A stretch of 64,000 nt of DNA. Source: Holophagales bacterium (GTDB lineage: Bacteria > Acidobacteriota > Thermoanaerobaculia > UBA5066). Positions 52,654 to 61,508 of this stretch are shown piece by piece. The notes beneath the pieces were generated by a model. It searched no databases, was not told the origin of the DNA, and saw only the letters and a program-made list of their open reading frames with translations. The DNA is taken from assembly GCA_016719485.1 (NCBI GenBank), contig JADJZB010000006.1, positions 91,345 through 155,344 on the forward strand, read 5' to 3'. The position numbers were made by a program, and so were the translations under genes. Positions within the stretch are counted from its first letter, which is position 1. The number at the start of each line of letters is the position of its first letter.

Positions 52654-54363
52654 TCAGGGACCCGACGGATCGGGTGAGCCCGCCGCCTTCACCACCGCGA
52701 ACCCGGCGTCGTTGCTCTTCTCGTCCCAGACGCCGACGCAGACACGGGCCTGGGGCCCGGCACTGTCGATCTCGAGCTCGTAGGTGTAGTGCCCGGCCTT
52801 CGCCGTCTCGAGGTCCTGTGCGGGGACCTCGAACGTCTGGCTCCTGCGCGTGACCTCGGAGAAGTCCCCCTCGGGCGCGACGGAGGCCACGAAGACCGAG
52901 AACGCACCTGCCACCCCCTTCGCCGTCGGGAGGAGCACGAGCGAGGCGATGGGAATCCGGATCTCGACGCGGATCCGGTACTTCCCCTTCTGGTCCGGCG
53001 CGACGGTGGAGGACGCCTGGATCGGAATCCGCGCGCGGCCATCGGGTTTGAAGAGGTGCGCGAGCACCCGGTCCTGCATCTGCTCCTCGGGGGTCTTTTC
53101 CACCAGCGAGCCGCGCACCCTCACGGTCACCTTCCGGCCCGGCACACGCACCGTCACGGAAGCGGCGCGCTTGGCGCCGGTCGGTCCGGGATAGCCGAGG
53201 GAATACCAGGAGTCGAGGTCCGCCGAGACGCGGTCGATGAAGGCCGGAAGGCTGCCGGCGCCGACGGCGGCGACGCCGCCGGTCTTCTCGGCGATGAAGG
53301 AGAGCGCCTCCATCTCGTTGGCCAGCGCGAGGTGCTCGCGCCCCCCGAGGGGCTGGCTGGTGGGGCCCGGAGCGGTCATGGCCGCGTCCGCCGCCGACGG
53401 AAGGGGGGCGTCCATCCCGGAGGGGAAGACCGCATAGAGCGTCACCCCGTTCGCGTTCGCCGACCGGGTGACGTCCTCCAGGAACCTCCTGGTGTCGAAC
53501 GCCTTCGTCTCCGATTCGCCCAGGGTCGTCACGTCGGAGCGGGCTCTCAGGAAGTACTCCATTCCGGCGTACCGGGAGAAGCGGTGGGAGACCAGGACGA
53601 GGACCTTCCGACCGTCCATCCCGCCGAGCGTGGCGGTGAGCCCCTTCAAGGCGTTCGTCTTCGCCTTCATCTCGAAGTACGCCTGCTGGGCGAAGAGCGT
53701 CGCGGTCGGCGTGAACCCTCCGAAGTCCGTCCCGATACGAGGGTCGAGCGCTAGCGACGTGAACCAGGCGTCCTCGTCCTGCAGCAGGTCGAGGTCCGCC
53801 TTCTCGGTCGCGATCCGGCCGCTCTGCTTCTCGACGGCAGCCAGCGAGCTCTCGAGCTTCTCGGGGTCGTCCGTGAACGGGAGAACCGTCCGGATCGAGC
53901 GGTTCCAGGTCACGATCATCGCCTCGTCGCCTTCCCCGAGCGTTCCCTCGAGGAAGCCGCGGATCGCGTCGAAGAGCTCGCCGCGCTGATTCGCGTCGGG
54001 AATCTGGAGCCGGTCGATGAAGAGGACGATGCGCCGGGGCGGGCGGGGCGCTGACGGTGCGGCGGCCGGCGCCGCTCCCGGCTCGGCCGTCCCGGACGGT
54101 CGAACGGTCGCAGACGGAAAAGCCTCGCCGCGGATCTCGCTGAAGTTCGTCACCCCGACGGTCTTGCCGTCGTGGCGGACCTCGAAGTCCCGGGCCGTGA
54201 GGCCGTGAACGGGGTGTCCCGCCGGGTCCGTCACGATGACGTCGAGGTTGAAGAGGGTCAGCTCTGCCGACGCCGTCGAGCGAGGGACCGGCGCCGGCGC
54301 CTGCGCCAGCGAAAGCCCCGGGTGGAGGAGAGCAGCAAGGAGGAGGCCAGCGGGTATTTTCAT
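52654..54363 (-). CDS. VWFA-related secreted protein, copy 1
   Basis: 569 residues with a signal peptide (IPAGLLLAALLHPGLSLA). The N-terminal part (LFNLDVIVTDPAGHPVHGLTARDFEVRHDGK) is the hallmark of the VWFA-related domain family expanded in Acidobacteriota. The following VWA-like fold starts PRRIVLFIDRLQIPD, where the usual DxSxS metal motif is replaced by DRLQI, so metal-dependent adhesion is doubtful. The C-terminal 130 residues form strands (RIRVEIRIPIASLVLLP...). It is a close paralogue of the gene at 55711-57441. Role unknown, probably protein binding at the cell surface. Confidence 0.85.
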   Translation of the reverse strand: MKIPAGLLLAALLHPGLSLAQAPAPVPRSTASAELTLFNLDVIVTDPAGHPVHGLTARDFEVRHDGKTVGVTNFSEIRGEAFPSATVRPSGTAEPGAAPAAAPSAPRPPRRIVLFIDRLQIPDANQRGELFDAIRGFLEGTLGEGDEAMIVTWNRSIRTVLPFTDDPEKLESSLAAVEKQSGRIATEKADLDLLQDEDAWFTSLALDPRIGTDFGGFTPTATLFAQQAYFEMKAKTNALKGLTATLGGMDGRKVLVLVSHRFSRYAGMEYFLRARSDVTTLGESETKAFDTRRFLEDVTRSANANGVTLYAVFPSGMDAPLPSAADAAMTAPGPTSQPLGGREHLALANEMEALSFIAEKTGGVAAVGAGSLPAFIDRVSADLDSWYSLGYPGPTGAKRAASVTVRVPGRKVTVRVRGSLVEKTPEEQMQDRVLAHLFKPDGRARIPIQASSTVAPDQKGKYRIRVEIRIPIASLVLLPTAKGVAGAFSVFVASVAPEGDFSEVTRRSQTFEVPAQDLETAKAGHYTYELEIDSAGPQARVCVGVWDEKSNDAGFAVVKAAGSPDPSGP

Positions 54364-54429
54364 GTTCACCGTCGCTGCGCGAGCCGGGTGCCAAAGCGCG
54401 CCGCGCGTCGCAGAATACGATGGAGAGCC

Positions 54430-55707
54430 ATGATCTCGTTCGCCTCCCTCTTCGTCGGCCTCGTCTTCGGGATCGTCAACGTGCAGCTCGTCGCGGCCGC
54501 GAGCGTTCACAGGGTCGAGCTCTTCCTCGACGGCAGGCCGGTAGCGGCGCTGAGCGCGCCCTTCGCGACGCCGCTCGACCTCGGGTGCGATCCGGCCCCG
54601 CACGAGCTGGTCGCCGTCGCCTTCGACGCGAAGGGTCGGCGGCTCGAGGAGGCGCGGCAGTGGATCAACCGGCCGCGGTCCGCCGCCGAGGCGAGCTTCA
54701 CTCTCGAGCCGGGCCAGGGAGACCAGGGGCGGATCGCACGGTTGACGTGGCGCAGCCTGACGGGAGAGGTTCCCCGGGCGGTCTCCGTGACGTTCGACGG
54801 AAAGCCGGTTCCGGTGACCGACCCCTCCCGTATCGAGGTCCCGCCCCACGACCCGAGCCAGGTCCACTCCCTGCGGGCCGAGCTCGACTTCGGCGGGGAC
54901 GTCCGCGCCACGGCCGAGGCGATCTTCGGGGGTCCGCGGAGGATCGAGGCTTTCACGGAGATGACGGCGGTGGCGGTCGAGCTCGACGAAGGCCTCGTCC
55001 TTCCCTCCCCGGATCTCCTCTCGGGCTGGTTCGAAAAGGACGGACGCGGGCTGGAGGTCGCCGCGGTGGAGGAAGGGCCCGCCGACGTCGTTCTCGTCTT
55101 CGAGGGGAGCGCGCTCGAGCGGTTCCGGCGGTCGTACAGGGCGCCCGTCGTACCGACCCCGTCGGGCCTCCCGGACGACTTCTCGTACCGCTTTCTCTTT
55201 CCGGTCGGGCAGATGACCGCGCAGTCGACGATGGTCGCGAACGTCTACCCGATCTCGCGCCGGCTCGGGCGGGTCGACGGCGCGACCAGCTGGATCGCCG
55301 GCCGGCTCATCGACGGTCCCGCCTGGACCCGCAAGGGACAGCGTCTCGCGGACGCGGTGGCCGTGGCGGCGCTCGCCGCTGCCGAGGGTGAGAGGCGCCG
55401 GGCGGTCGTGCTCATCCTCGGCCCCGAGGCCGAGGACGGGAGCCTCCTGTCGGCCGGCGAGGCCGTGAGCTTTCTCGAGAAGCTCCGGGTGCCTCTGCAC
55501 GTCTGGTCGATCGGGATGAAGCTCTCGCCCGAAGCGGCCCGGTGGGGGGGAGGGCGGAAGGTTTCCAGCACCCGCCAGCTCGACCTCGCCGTCACCGAGC
55601 TCGCCGAGAGGCTGAAGCGTCAGCGGATCGTCTGGGTGGAAGGGACCCATCTTCCGCAGTCCGTGACGCCGTCCGCCGCGGCGTCCGGCGTCCGCCTGGC
55701 CCGCTGA
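54430..55707 (+). CDS. Secreted protein, partner of the VWFA-type pair
   Basis: 425 residues with a signal peptide (FASLFVGLVFGIVNVQLVAA). The first 90 residues resemble a beta-sandwich (VHRVELFLDGRPVAALSAPFATPLDLG...). The second half has VWFA-like strands (DVVLVFEGSALERF; RRAVVLILGPEAEDGSLLSAGEAVSFLEKLRVPLHVWSIG). It lies between two paralogous VWFA-type genes on the other strand: 66 bases from the start of one and three bases from the end of the other. The shared themes suggest that the three make a surface complex, which is inference. Confidence 0.78.
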   Translation: MISFASLFVGLVFGIVNVQLVAAASVHRVELFLDGRPVAALSAPFATPLDLGCDPAPHELVAVAFDAKGRRLEEARQWINRPRSAAEASFTLEPGQGDQGRIARLTWRSLTGEVPRAVSVTFDGKPVPVTDPSRIEVPPHDPSQVHSLRAELDFGGDVRATAEAIFGGPRRIEAFTEMTAVAVELDEGLVLPSPDLLSGWFEKDGRGLEVAAVEEGPADVVLVFEGSALERFRRSYRAPVVPTPSGLPDDFSYRFLFPVGQMTAQSTMVANVYPISRRLGRVDGATSWIAGRLIDGPAWTRKGQRLADAVAVAALAAAEGERRRAVVLILGPEAEDGSLLSAGEAVSFLEKLRVPLHVWSIGMKLSPEAARWGGGRKVSSTRQLDLAVTELAERLKRQRIVWVEGTHLPQSVTPSAAASGVRLAR

Positions 55708-55710
55708 GGC

Positions 55711-57441
55711 TCAGGAGCCCGAGGGCTTCACGACGGCGAAGCCGGCTTCGTTGCCCTTCTCGTCCCAGACCCCGACGCAGACGCGCGCCTCCGGTCCCGC
55801 GCTCTCGATCTCGAGCTCGTAGGTGTAGTGCCCCGCCTTCGCGGTCTCGACGTCCTGCCCCGGCACCTCGAAGGGCTGGCTCTTCCGGGTGACCTCTGAG
55901 AAGTCCCCTTCGGGCGCAACGGAGGCCACGAATACCGAGAACGTGCCTCCCACTCCTTTCGCCGTGGGCAGGAGCACGAGCGAGGCGATGGGGATGTGGA
56001 TCTCCACCCGGATCCGGTACTTCCCCTTCGGACCAGGTGCTGCAGTCGACGTCGCCCAGATCGGAATGCGCGCCTGGCCGTCGGGCTTGAAGAGGTGGGC
56101 GAGGACCCGGTCCTTCATCTGCTCCTCGAGGGTCTTCTCCACGAGGGAGCCGCGCACGCGCACCTTCAGCTCGCGGTTGCGCAGGCGCACCGAGACGGAG
56201 GCGGCACGGCCGCCGCCTGCTGGCGCCGGATACCCGAGCGAGTACGAGGAGTCGAGATCGGCCGACACGCGTTCGATGAATGCCGGAACGCTCCCGGCCC
56301 CCACCGTCGCAACCCCACCCGTCTTCTCGGCGACGAAGGCGAGCGCCTCCATCTCGTTGTTCAGCGCGAGCTCCTCGCGCCCGCCGAGCGCCCCGCTCTC
56401 GGCCTCGGGCGCGATGCCGAGCGTCTCGGCCGCGGACGGCTGAGGCGACTCCAGCCCGGAGGGGAGGACCGCGTAGAGCGTGACGCCGTTCGCGTTCGCC
56501 GATCGCGTCACGTCCTCGAGGTACCGCTTCGTGTCGAACTGTCTCGTCCGAGGGTCGCCGAGGTCCGACACGTCGGAGCGGCTCTTGAGGAAGAACTCCA
56601 GGCCGGCGTACCGGGAGAAGCGGTGGGAGACGAAGACGAGGACCTTCCGCCCGTCCATCCCGCCGAGCGTCGCGGTGAGCCCCTTGAGGGCGGCGGTCTT
56701 CGCCTTCATCTCGAAGTACGCCTGCTGGGCGGCCAGCTCGGCCGACGGCTTGTACCCGCCGAAGTCCGTCCCGACGATCGGCTGGAGATATCCGCTGCCG
56801 GGGGCCGGCTCCTCGGCCAGCTGCGTGAACCAGGAGTCCTCGGCCCGCAGCATGTCGAGCTCCGCCTTCTCGGTCGCGATGCGGCCGCTCTGGCGCTCGA
56901 TGGACTGGAGGGTCTCGTCGAGCCGGTCCGGGTCGCCCGTGAACGGTTGAACCGTCCGGATCGTCCGGCTCCAGGTGACGATCATCGCCTCGTCCCCCTC
57001 CCCGAGCGATTTCTCCAGGAACCCGCGAATCGAGCCGAAGAGCTCTCCCCGCTGCCGCGCGTCCGGCATCTGGAGCCGGTCGAAGAAGAGAACGATGCGA
57101 CGCGGCGGGCGCGACGCGGCGGTCCCGGCTCCGGGCTCGTCGCCCGTGCGCGCCGGGGCGTCGGGTGGATCGGGTGCTTCGGCGCTCCCGGCGGGCATCG
57201 CCCCTCCCCGGATCTCGCTGAAGTTCGTGACCTGGACGGGCTTGCCGTCGTGCCGGACCTCGAAGTCGACGGCTTTCAGGCCGTGTACCGGCTTTCCCTT
57301 CGCGTCCGTCACGACGACGTCGAGGTTGAAGAGATTGAGCTCGACGGACGCGGCCGTTCGGGGGACGACCTCCGCCTGCTGGGCCGCTGAGATTCCCGGC
57401 AGGAGGAGTGCTGCGAGGAGGAATCCGGCAGGGCTCTTCAT
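55711..57441 (-). CDS. VWFA-related secreted protein, copy 2
   Basis: 576 residues with a signal peptide (PAGFLLAALLLPGISAAQ). Domain order and most of the sequence match copy 1 (52654-54363), for example AQQAYFEMKAKTAALKGLTATLGGMDGRKVLV and the nearly identical C-terminal third. Differences are a longer Pro/Ala-rich linker at about 80-110 and an extra EEPAPGSGYLQPIVG segment. The metal motif is again altered (LFFDRLQMPD). Both genes start GTG-AAC-ATG-AA. Tandem duplication is the likely origin, the third gene having been enclosed or inserted between copies. Confidence 0.85.
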   Translation of the reverse strand: MKSPAGFLLAALLLPGISAAQQAEVVPRTAASVELNLFNLDVVVTDAKGKPVHGLKAVDFEVRHDGKPVQVTNFSEIRGGAMPAGSAEAPDPPDAPARTGDEPGAGTAASRPPRRIVLFFDRLQMPDARQRGELFGSIRGFLEKSLGEGDEAMIVTWSRTIRTVQPFTGDPDRLDETLQSIERQSGRIATEKAELDMLRAEDSWFTQLAEEPAPGSGYLQPIVGTDFGGYKPSAELAAQQAYFEMKAKTAALKGLTATLGGMDGRKVLVFVSHRFSRYAGLEFFLKSRSDVSDLGDPRTRQFDTKRYLEDVTRSANANGVTLYAVLPSGLESPQPSAAETLGIAPEAESGALGGREELALNNEMEALAFVAEKTGGVATVGAGSVPAFIERVSADLDSSYSLGYPAPAGGGRAASVSVRLRNRELKVRVRGSLVEKTLEEQMKDRVLAHLFKPDGQARIPIWATSTAAPGPKGKYRIRVEIHIPIASLVLLPTAKGVGGTFSVFVASVAPEGDFSEVTRKSQPFEVPGQDVETAKAGHYTYELEIESAGPEARVCVGVWDEKGNEAGFAVVKPSGS

Positions 57442-57508
57442 GTTCACCGCCCGCAGGCACTTCCTGTGCCAGACGGCAGCGTACTCCGCAGGATACGACG
57501 AGGAAGGT

Positions 57509-57538
57509 TGCCCCCGGGAGGTGGGGCGGCCGGGGGCA
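57509..57538 (-). terminator. Stem-loop after sppA
   Basis: TGCCCCCGG and CCGGGGGCA form a perfect 9-pair stem around a 12-base loop, 18 bases beyond the sppA stop. ACCTTCC follows on the minus strand, so the T run is poor. It also precedes the VWFA copy 2 promoter region. Confidence 0.55.
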
Positions 57539-57556
57539 CGCAGTCCTCGCGAGAGG

Positions 57557-59437
57557 CTATTTCACCTCGCAGAAGCAGTGGGCGTAGATGCCGCGGGGGT
57601 CGTTCCAGACGGAGAGGCGGTCGGCCTCGTCCGCGACGGCCCGGAGGATGGCGGCTCCGGCTCCCGCGGCCGGCTCCGGGCTGGGCGCGAGGGTGGTGCC
57701 GAACGCCGCGGCGATCCGGGTCGCGCGGACCGAGAGGCTGGCCATCAGCCGCTCCTTGAGCGACTGCTCCTTCTCGACGTACGTCACCTGGTACGTCTTG
57801 CCGAGCTTGGCCTTCGCCGCCGCCGAGGCGATCGCGTCCTGCAGGCCGCCGAGCTTGTCGACGAGGCCGCGCTCCTTCGCGTCGGCTCCGCTCCAGACCC
57901 GGCCGCGGGCAATCCTGTCTACGTCGTCGCGGCTCATCCTGCGGGCCTTGCCCACGCGCACGAGGAACTCCTCGTAGCCGTGGTTGATCATCTGCTGGAT
58001 CGACTCGCCGACCCTCGGCTGCAGCTCGCGGTCGATTCGCAGGGCGCCGGCCCAGGAGGTCGTGCCGACGCCGTCGACGTGCATGCCGAGGTACTTCGCG
58101 AGCGGCTTCTCGATGGTGCGGAACATCCCGAAGATGCCGATCGAGCCCGTGATGGTCTCGGGGCTGGCCCAGATCTCGTCCGAGGAGGTCGCGATCCAGT
58201 AGCCGCCCGAGGCGGCGACGGACCCCATCGAGACGACGACGGGCTTCTTCGCTTCCTGGGCGAGCTGGAGCTCGCGGCGGATCACCTCCGAGGCGAAGGC
58301 GCTGCCGCCGCCGCTGTCGACCCGCAGGACGATCGCCTTGACCTTCTCGTCCTGCCGGGCCTTCCGGATGAGGGCGGCGGTCGAATCGCCGCCGATCCGG
58401 CCCGGTCCGGCCGACCCGTCGACGATCTCGCCCTTGGCGACGACGACGGCGACCTTGTCGCCCTTGCCCTTCGCGCCGGGCCGGTCGCTGCCGAGCGCCT
58501 CGAGGTAGTCGGCCATCGCGACCTGCTTGAACGACTTCGACTTCTCGTCCTCGCCCGCGAGGGCGATCATCCGCTTGCGCACCTCGTCGCGGGCGGCGAG
58601 CTTGTCCACCAGCTTTGCTTCGAGGGCGATTTTCGCCGTGTCGCCGCCGGTGGCCTTCAGGAGCTCGGGCATGCCCTCGATGAAGGCGGTCAGCGCTTCC
58701 GGTGTCGTCTTGCGTGCCTTGGAGACGCTGGCGAGGTACGCCCGCCAGATGTCGCCGAGCCACTCGAGGTCGGCCTCCTTCGCCTCGGGAGACATGTCGT
58801 TCCTGAGGTAGGGCTCGACGGCCGACTTGTACTCGCCGACGCGGAAGACGTTCCAGGTGATGCCGAGCCTGTCGATGCCCTCGCGGTAGTACGTCCTGTA
58901 GCGGCCGAAGCCCTCGATCAGGACCATTCCATCCGGATTGAGGAGGACCTCGTCGGCCTGCGCGGCGAGGTAGTACCCGCGCATGTCGAAGGCGTCGCCC
59001 GCGGCGATGACCTTCTTGCCCGACGTGCGGAAGTCGCGCAGGGCGGCCGCGGCGTCCTCGAGGACCGTCATCCCGGCCCCGCCCATCTCGTCGAGGTCCA
59101 GGTAGACGGCGGAGATCCGCGCGTCGTCCTTCGCGGCGGCGAGGGCGTCGAGGACGTCCTTCAGGAGGGTCTCCTCGGCCCTGCCGCTCCCGGCGAGCCC
59201 GGCGACGAGGTCCTGCGGCGAGCGGGCCGCGACCTGCTCGACGAGGTTGCCCTTCGGGGCGACGACGAGCGCAGCTCCCTTCGGGACCTTCGGCCCGCCC
59301 GCGAGGGCGGCGGCGAGGAGGCCGACGACGAGGACGAGGAAGAGGACGTTGACGAAGACGCGGCGGGACTGGTCGAGGCCGCGGCCGAGGCCGGAGAAGA
59401 CGCGGCGGGGAAGGGAATGGGGCCGGTTGTCGTTCAT
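57557..59437 (-). CDS. sppA: Signal peptide peptidase SppA, long type
   Basis: 626 residues, close to the 618 of E. coli SppA. It degrades cleaved signal peptides in the inner membrane. One N-terminal helix (VFVNVLFLVLVVGLLAAALAG) anchors it. The tandem S49 domains carry the catalytic Lys204 (VGEYKSAVEPY) and Ser410 (GSVAASGGYW), which correspond to Lys209 and Ser409 of E. coli. ATG 59437 is preferred: GAGGA is nine bases ahead, whereas the ATG at 59446 abuts it. The C-terminus is unusual in ending HCFCEVK, with two cysteines that would face the periplasm. Confidence 0.95.
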   Translation of the reverse strand: MNDNRPHSLPRRVFSGLGRGLDQSRRVFVNVLFLVLVVGLLAAALAGGPKVPKGAALVVAPKGNLVEQVAARSPQDLVAGLAGSGRAEETLLKDVLDALAAAKDDARISAVYLDLDEMGGAGMTVLEDAAAALRDFRTSGKKVIAAGDAFDMRGYYLAAQADEVLLNPDGMVLIEGFGRYRTYYREGIDRLGITWNVFRVGEYKSAVEPYLRNDMSPEAKEADLEWLGDIWRAYLASVSKARKTTPEALTAFIEGMPELLKATGGDTAKIALEAKLVDKLAARDEVRKRMIALAGEDEKSKSFKQVAMADYLEALGSDRPGAKGKGDKVAVVVAKGEIVDGSAGPGRIGGDSTAALIRKARQDEKVKAIVLRVDSGGGSAFASEVIRRELQLAQEAKKPVVVSMGSVAASGGYWIATSSDEIWASPETITGSIGIFGMFRTIEKPLAKYLGMHVDGVGTTSWAGALRIDRELQPRVGESIQQMINHGYEEFLVRVGKARRMSRDDVDRIARGRVWSGADAKERGLVDKLGGLQDAIASAAAKAKLGKTYQVTYVEKEQSLKERLMASLSVRATRIAAAFGTTLAPSPEPAAGAGAAILRAVADEADRLSVWNDPRGIYAHCFCEVK

Positions 59438-59531
59438 GGAGTGCATTCCTCTTTCGCAGGGACTGTACGGCGGAACGGGCTTTCGGGGTTTGAAGAGCGG
59501 TCGCAGCCAGGGCCGGGTGTGCGACCCGGGC

Positions 59532-60620
59532 TCACGTCCGCGGCACGAGGTGGATCGATGGCGCCTTGATGACGGCGAAGACCTCCGCGCCTTCCGCCAG
59601 GGCGAGCTCGGTTCGGGAGGCACGGGTGATGAGGGCCGAGAGGCGGGTGCCCGCGCAGGTGAGGACGACCCTCACGAGGGGTCCCTCTGAGGTGACGGAC
59701 GCGACGATGCCGGGGAGGTGGTTTCGGGCGCTGCTCCGGGCGCCGCCGCCTTGTTCGAGGGTGACGTCCTCAGCGCGGAGGAGGGCCCAGACGTCTCCCC
59801 GGAGGCCGCGATCGACGGCCGCGAGGCGCAGGCCGTGCGCCTCGACGGTGGCGAGGTCCTCGGCGGCCTCGACGACACGCCCTGCGAGGACCGTGTCGAC
59901 GCCGACGCAGCGCGCCACGTCCCGGTCTGCCGGCCGTTCGAAAACGTCGGCCACCCGGCCGTGCTGCCGAATCCCTCCGTCGACCATGACCGCCATCCGG
60001 TCGCCGAGGGCAAGCGCCTCGATACGGTCGTGCGTGACGACGATGGCCGGGACGCCGAGCCGCAGGAGGAGCGCTCGCAGATCCCCGCGGAGCTCCTCGC
60101 GGGTCGGCGCATCCAGAGCCGAGAGCGGTTCGTCCAGAAGGAGCAGCCGGGGAGAGGGGGCGATGGCACGGGCGAGGGCGACCCTCTGCCTCTGGCCGCC
60201 CGAGAGCTCCGCCGGACGCCGATCGCCGAGGCCGTCGAGCTTGAGCAGCGCGAGCACCTCCGCCGTCCGCCGCGCCCGTTCGGCGCTCCCGGTTCGGTGC
60301 AGGCCGAATGCGACGTTCTGGCGTGCCGTGAGGTGCGGGAAGAGGGCGTAGTCCTGGAAGAGGAGCCCGACCCTGCGGCGGCGGGCTGGGACGAAGACGC
60401 CTCGTGCCGTGTCGAGCCAGGTCTCGTCCCCCTGAACGATCGTTCCCTCGTCGGGGCGGTCGAGGCCCGCGAGAGCGCGAAGGACGGTCGTCTTTCCGGA
60501 ACCCGAGGGGCCGAAGAGGACCGTCACGGGGCCGTCGCCGCCGGGGAGGACGAGGTCGGCGGAGATCGCCGGCCCTCCCCGGAACCGCCTTACGAAGCGG
60601 GCTTCGAGCGGTGCGGCCAT
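59532..60620 (-). CDS. modC: Molybdate ABC transporter ATP-binding protein
   Basis: 362 residues. The ATPase domain has Walker A FGPSGSGKTT, the Q-loop FQDYALFPHL, signature LSGGQRQRVALARA, Walker B LLLLDEPLSALD and the switch His in VVTHDRIEALAL. The C-terminal 120 residues contain a Mop/TOBE-type oxyanion-binding region (NHLPGIVASVTSEGPLVRVVLTCAGTRLSALITRASRTEL). This combination is typical of ModC; tungstate or sulfate transport is less likely. It overlaps the permease gene by 31 bases. Confidence 0.9.
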   Translation of the reverse strand: MAAPLEARFVRRFRGGPAISADLVLPGGDGPVTVLFGPSGSGKTTVLRALAGLDRPDEGTIVQGDETWLDTARGVFVPARRRRVGLLFQDYALFPHLTARQNVAFGLHRTGSAERARRTAEVLALLKLDGLGDRRPAELSGGQRQRVALARAIAPSPRLLLLDEPLSALDAPTREELRGDLRALLLRLGVPAIVVTHDRIEALALGDRMAVMVDGGIRQHGRVADVFERPADRDVARCVGVDTVLAGRVVEAAEDLATVEAHGLRLAAVDRGLRGDVWALLRAEDVTLEQGGGARSSARNHLPGIVASVTSEGPLVRVVLTCAGTRLSALITRASRTELALAEGAEVFAVIKAPSIHLVPRT

Positions 60621-61285
60621 GCGGAGACGGTTCGGCGCTGCAGGGCGTACGTGGCGGCGAGGACGGCGAAGGAGACGGCGAGGAGCACCAGCGACGTGGC
60701 TCCTGCGGAGTCGTAGTCGAGCGCCTGGACGTGATCGTAGATGGCGACGGAGACGGTCCGGGTCTCCCCCGGGATGTTGCCGCCGATCATCAGAACGACC
60801 CCGAACTCGCCGAGGGTGTGGGCGAACGACAGGACGATGCCCGTGACGACCCCGGCGCGCGAAAGGGGTAGGACGACCCGGCGAAAGGTCTCGAAAGGGG
60901 AGGCGCCGAGAGAGGCGGCGGCCTCGAGCAGCGACCGGTCGACCGCCGCGAACGACGCGGCGAACGGCTGGACCGCGAACGGAAGGCTGTAGAGGACGGA
61001 GGCGACGAGGAGCCCCTCGAACGTGAAGGGGAGCCGGGCTCCGAAGAGCGACTCGACCGCGCGGCCGACGGGCCCGTTCGGGCCGAGGAGGAGGAGGACG
61101 TAGAAGCCGAGAACGGTCGGGGGGAGGACGATCGGAAGGGCGACGACGGCCTCGACGAGCGGTTTCCATCGGGCGGTCGAGAACGCGAGCCAGGCGGCCA
61201 GCGGCAGACCGAGCGCGACCAGCACGGCCGCGGTGGCGGCCGAGAGCTTCACGCTGAGAAGAAGGGCTGGAACGTCGACGCTCAG
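60590..61285 (-). CDS. modB: Molybdate ABC transporter permease
   Basis: About 231 residues if translation starts at the CTG at 61285, matching the 229 of E. coli ModB. No ATG, GTG or TTG fits there; the first in-frame GTG (12 codons on) would cut the first helix, and the next upstream starts lie far outside. A lost base or a rare start is possible. Five or six membrane helices are visible. The cytoplasmic loop EAAASLGASPFETFRRVVLPLS is the EAA motif that docks on ModC. A periplasmic ModA is not encoded in the window. Confidence 0.88.
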   Translation of the reverse strand: MSVDVPALLLSVKLSAATAAVLVALGLPLAAWLAFSTARWKPLVEAVVALPIVLPPTVLGFYVLLLLGPNGPVGRAVESLFGARLPFTFEGLLVASVLYSLPFAVQPFAASFAAVDRSLLEAAASLGASPFETFRRVVLPLSRAGVVTGIVLSFAHTLGEFGVVLMIGGNIPGETRTVSVAIYDHVQALDYDSAGATSLVLLAVSFAVLAATYALQRRTVSAWPHRSKPAS

Positions 61286-61380
61286 CGCGCGCCCCGCGAG
61301 CCGGTTGCGAAAGGGAGCACGGGAAAGGCGCTGGCGACGGGACTGGGCGTCACGGGGATGGATTATCGCGCCCAGGCGGA

Positions 61381-61399
61381 GAGCCGGCGCGGCCGGCTC
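61381..61399. repeat. Inverted repeat in the modB-lacI intergenic region
   Basis: GAGCCGGC and GCCGGCTC flank GCG. It lies upstream of both divergent genes. A second feature nearby is a tandem copy of GGTGAATTCC at 61430-61450. No function can be assigned. Confidence 0.35.
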
Positions 61400-61453
61400 C
61401 GTCCTTCGGCGAGCCCCGGGAGAAGCCCCGGTGAATTCCGGGTGAATTCCCGA

Positions 61454-61505
61454 TTGACTTCGCGTGGCGCGCGGAGGTAACGTCCGAATGTAAACGATTA
61501 CATTC
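61454..61505 (+). promoter_or_regulatory. lacI-type gene promoter with LacI-family operator
   Basis: TTGACT at 61454-61459 and TAACGT at 61478-61483 (18-base spacer) are a plausible promoter with a weak -10. Downstream, 61486-61505 is a palindrome: arms GAATGTAA / TTACATTC around ACGA. Its core (TGTAAACGATTACA) has the central CG of LacI/GalR operators. The site would cover the start of transcription, so autorepression of the lacI-receptor operon is likely. Confidence 0.72.
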
Positions 61506-61508
61506 GCG

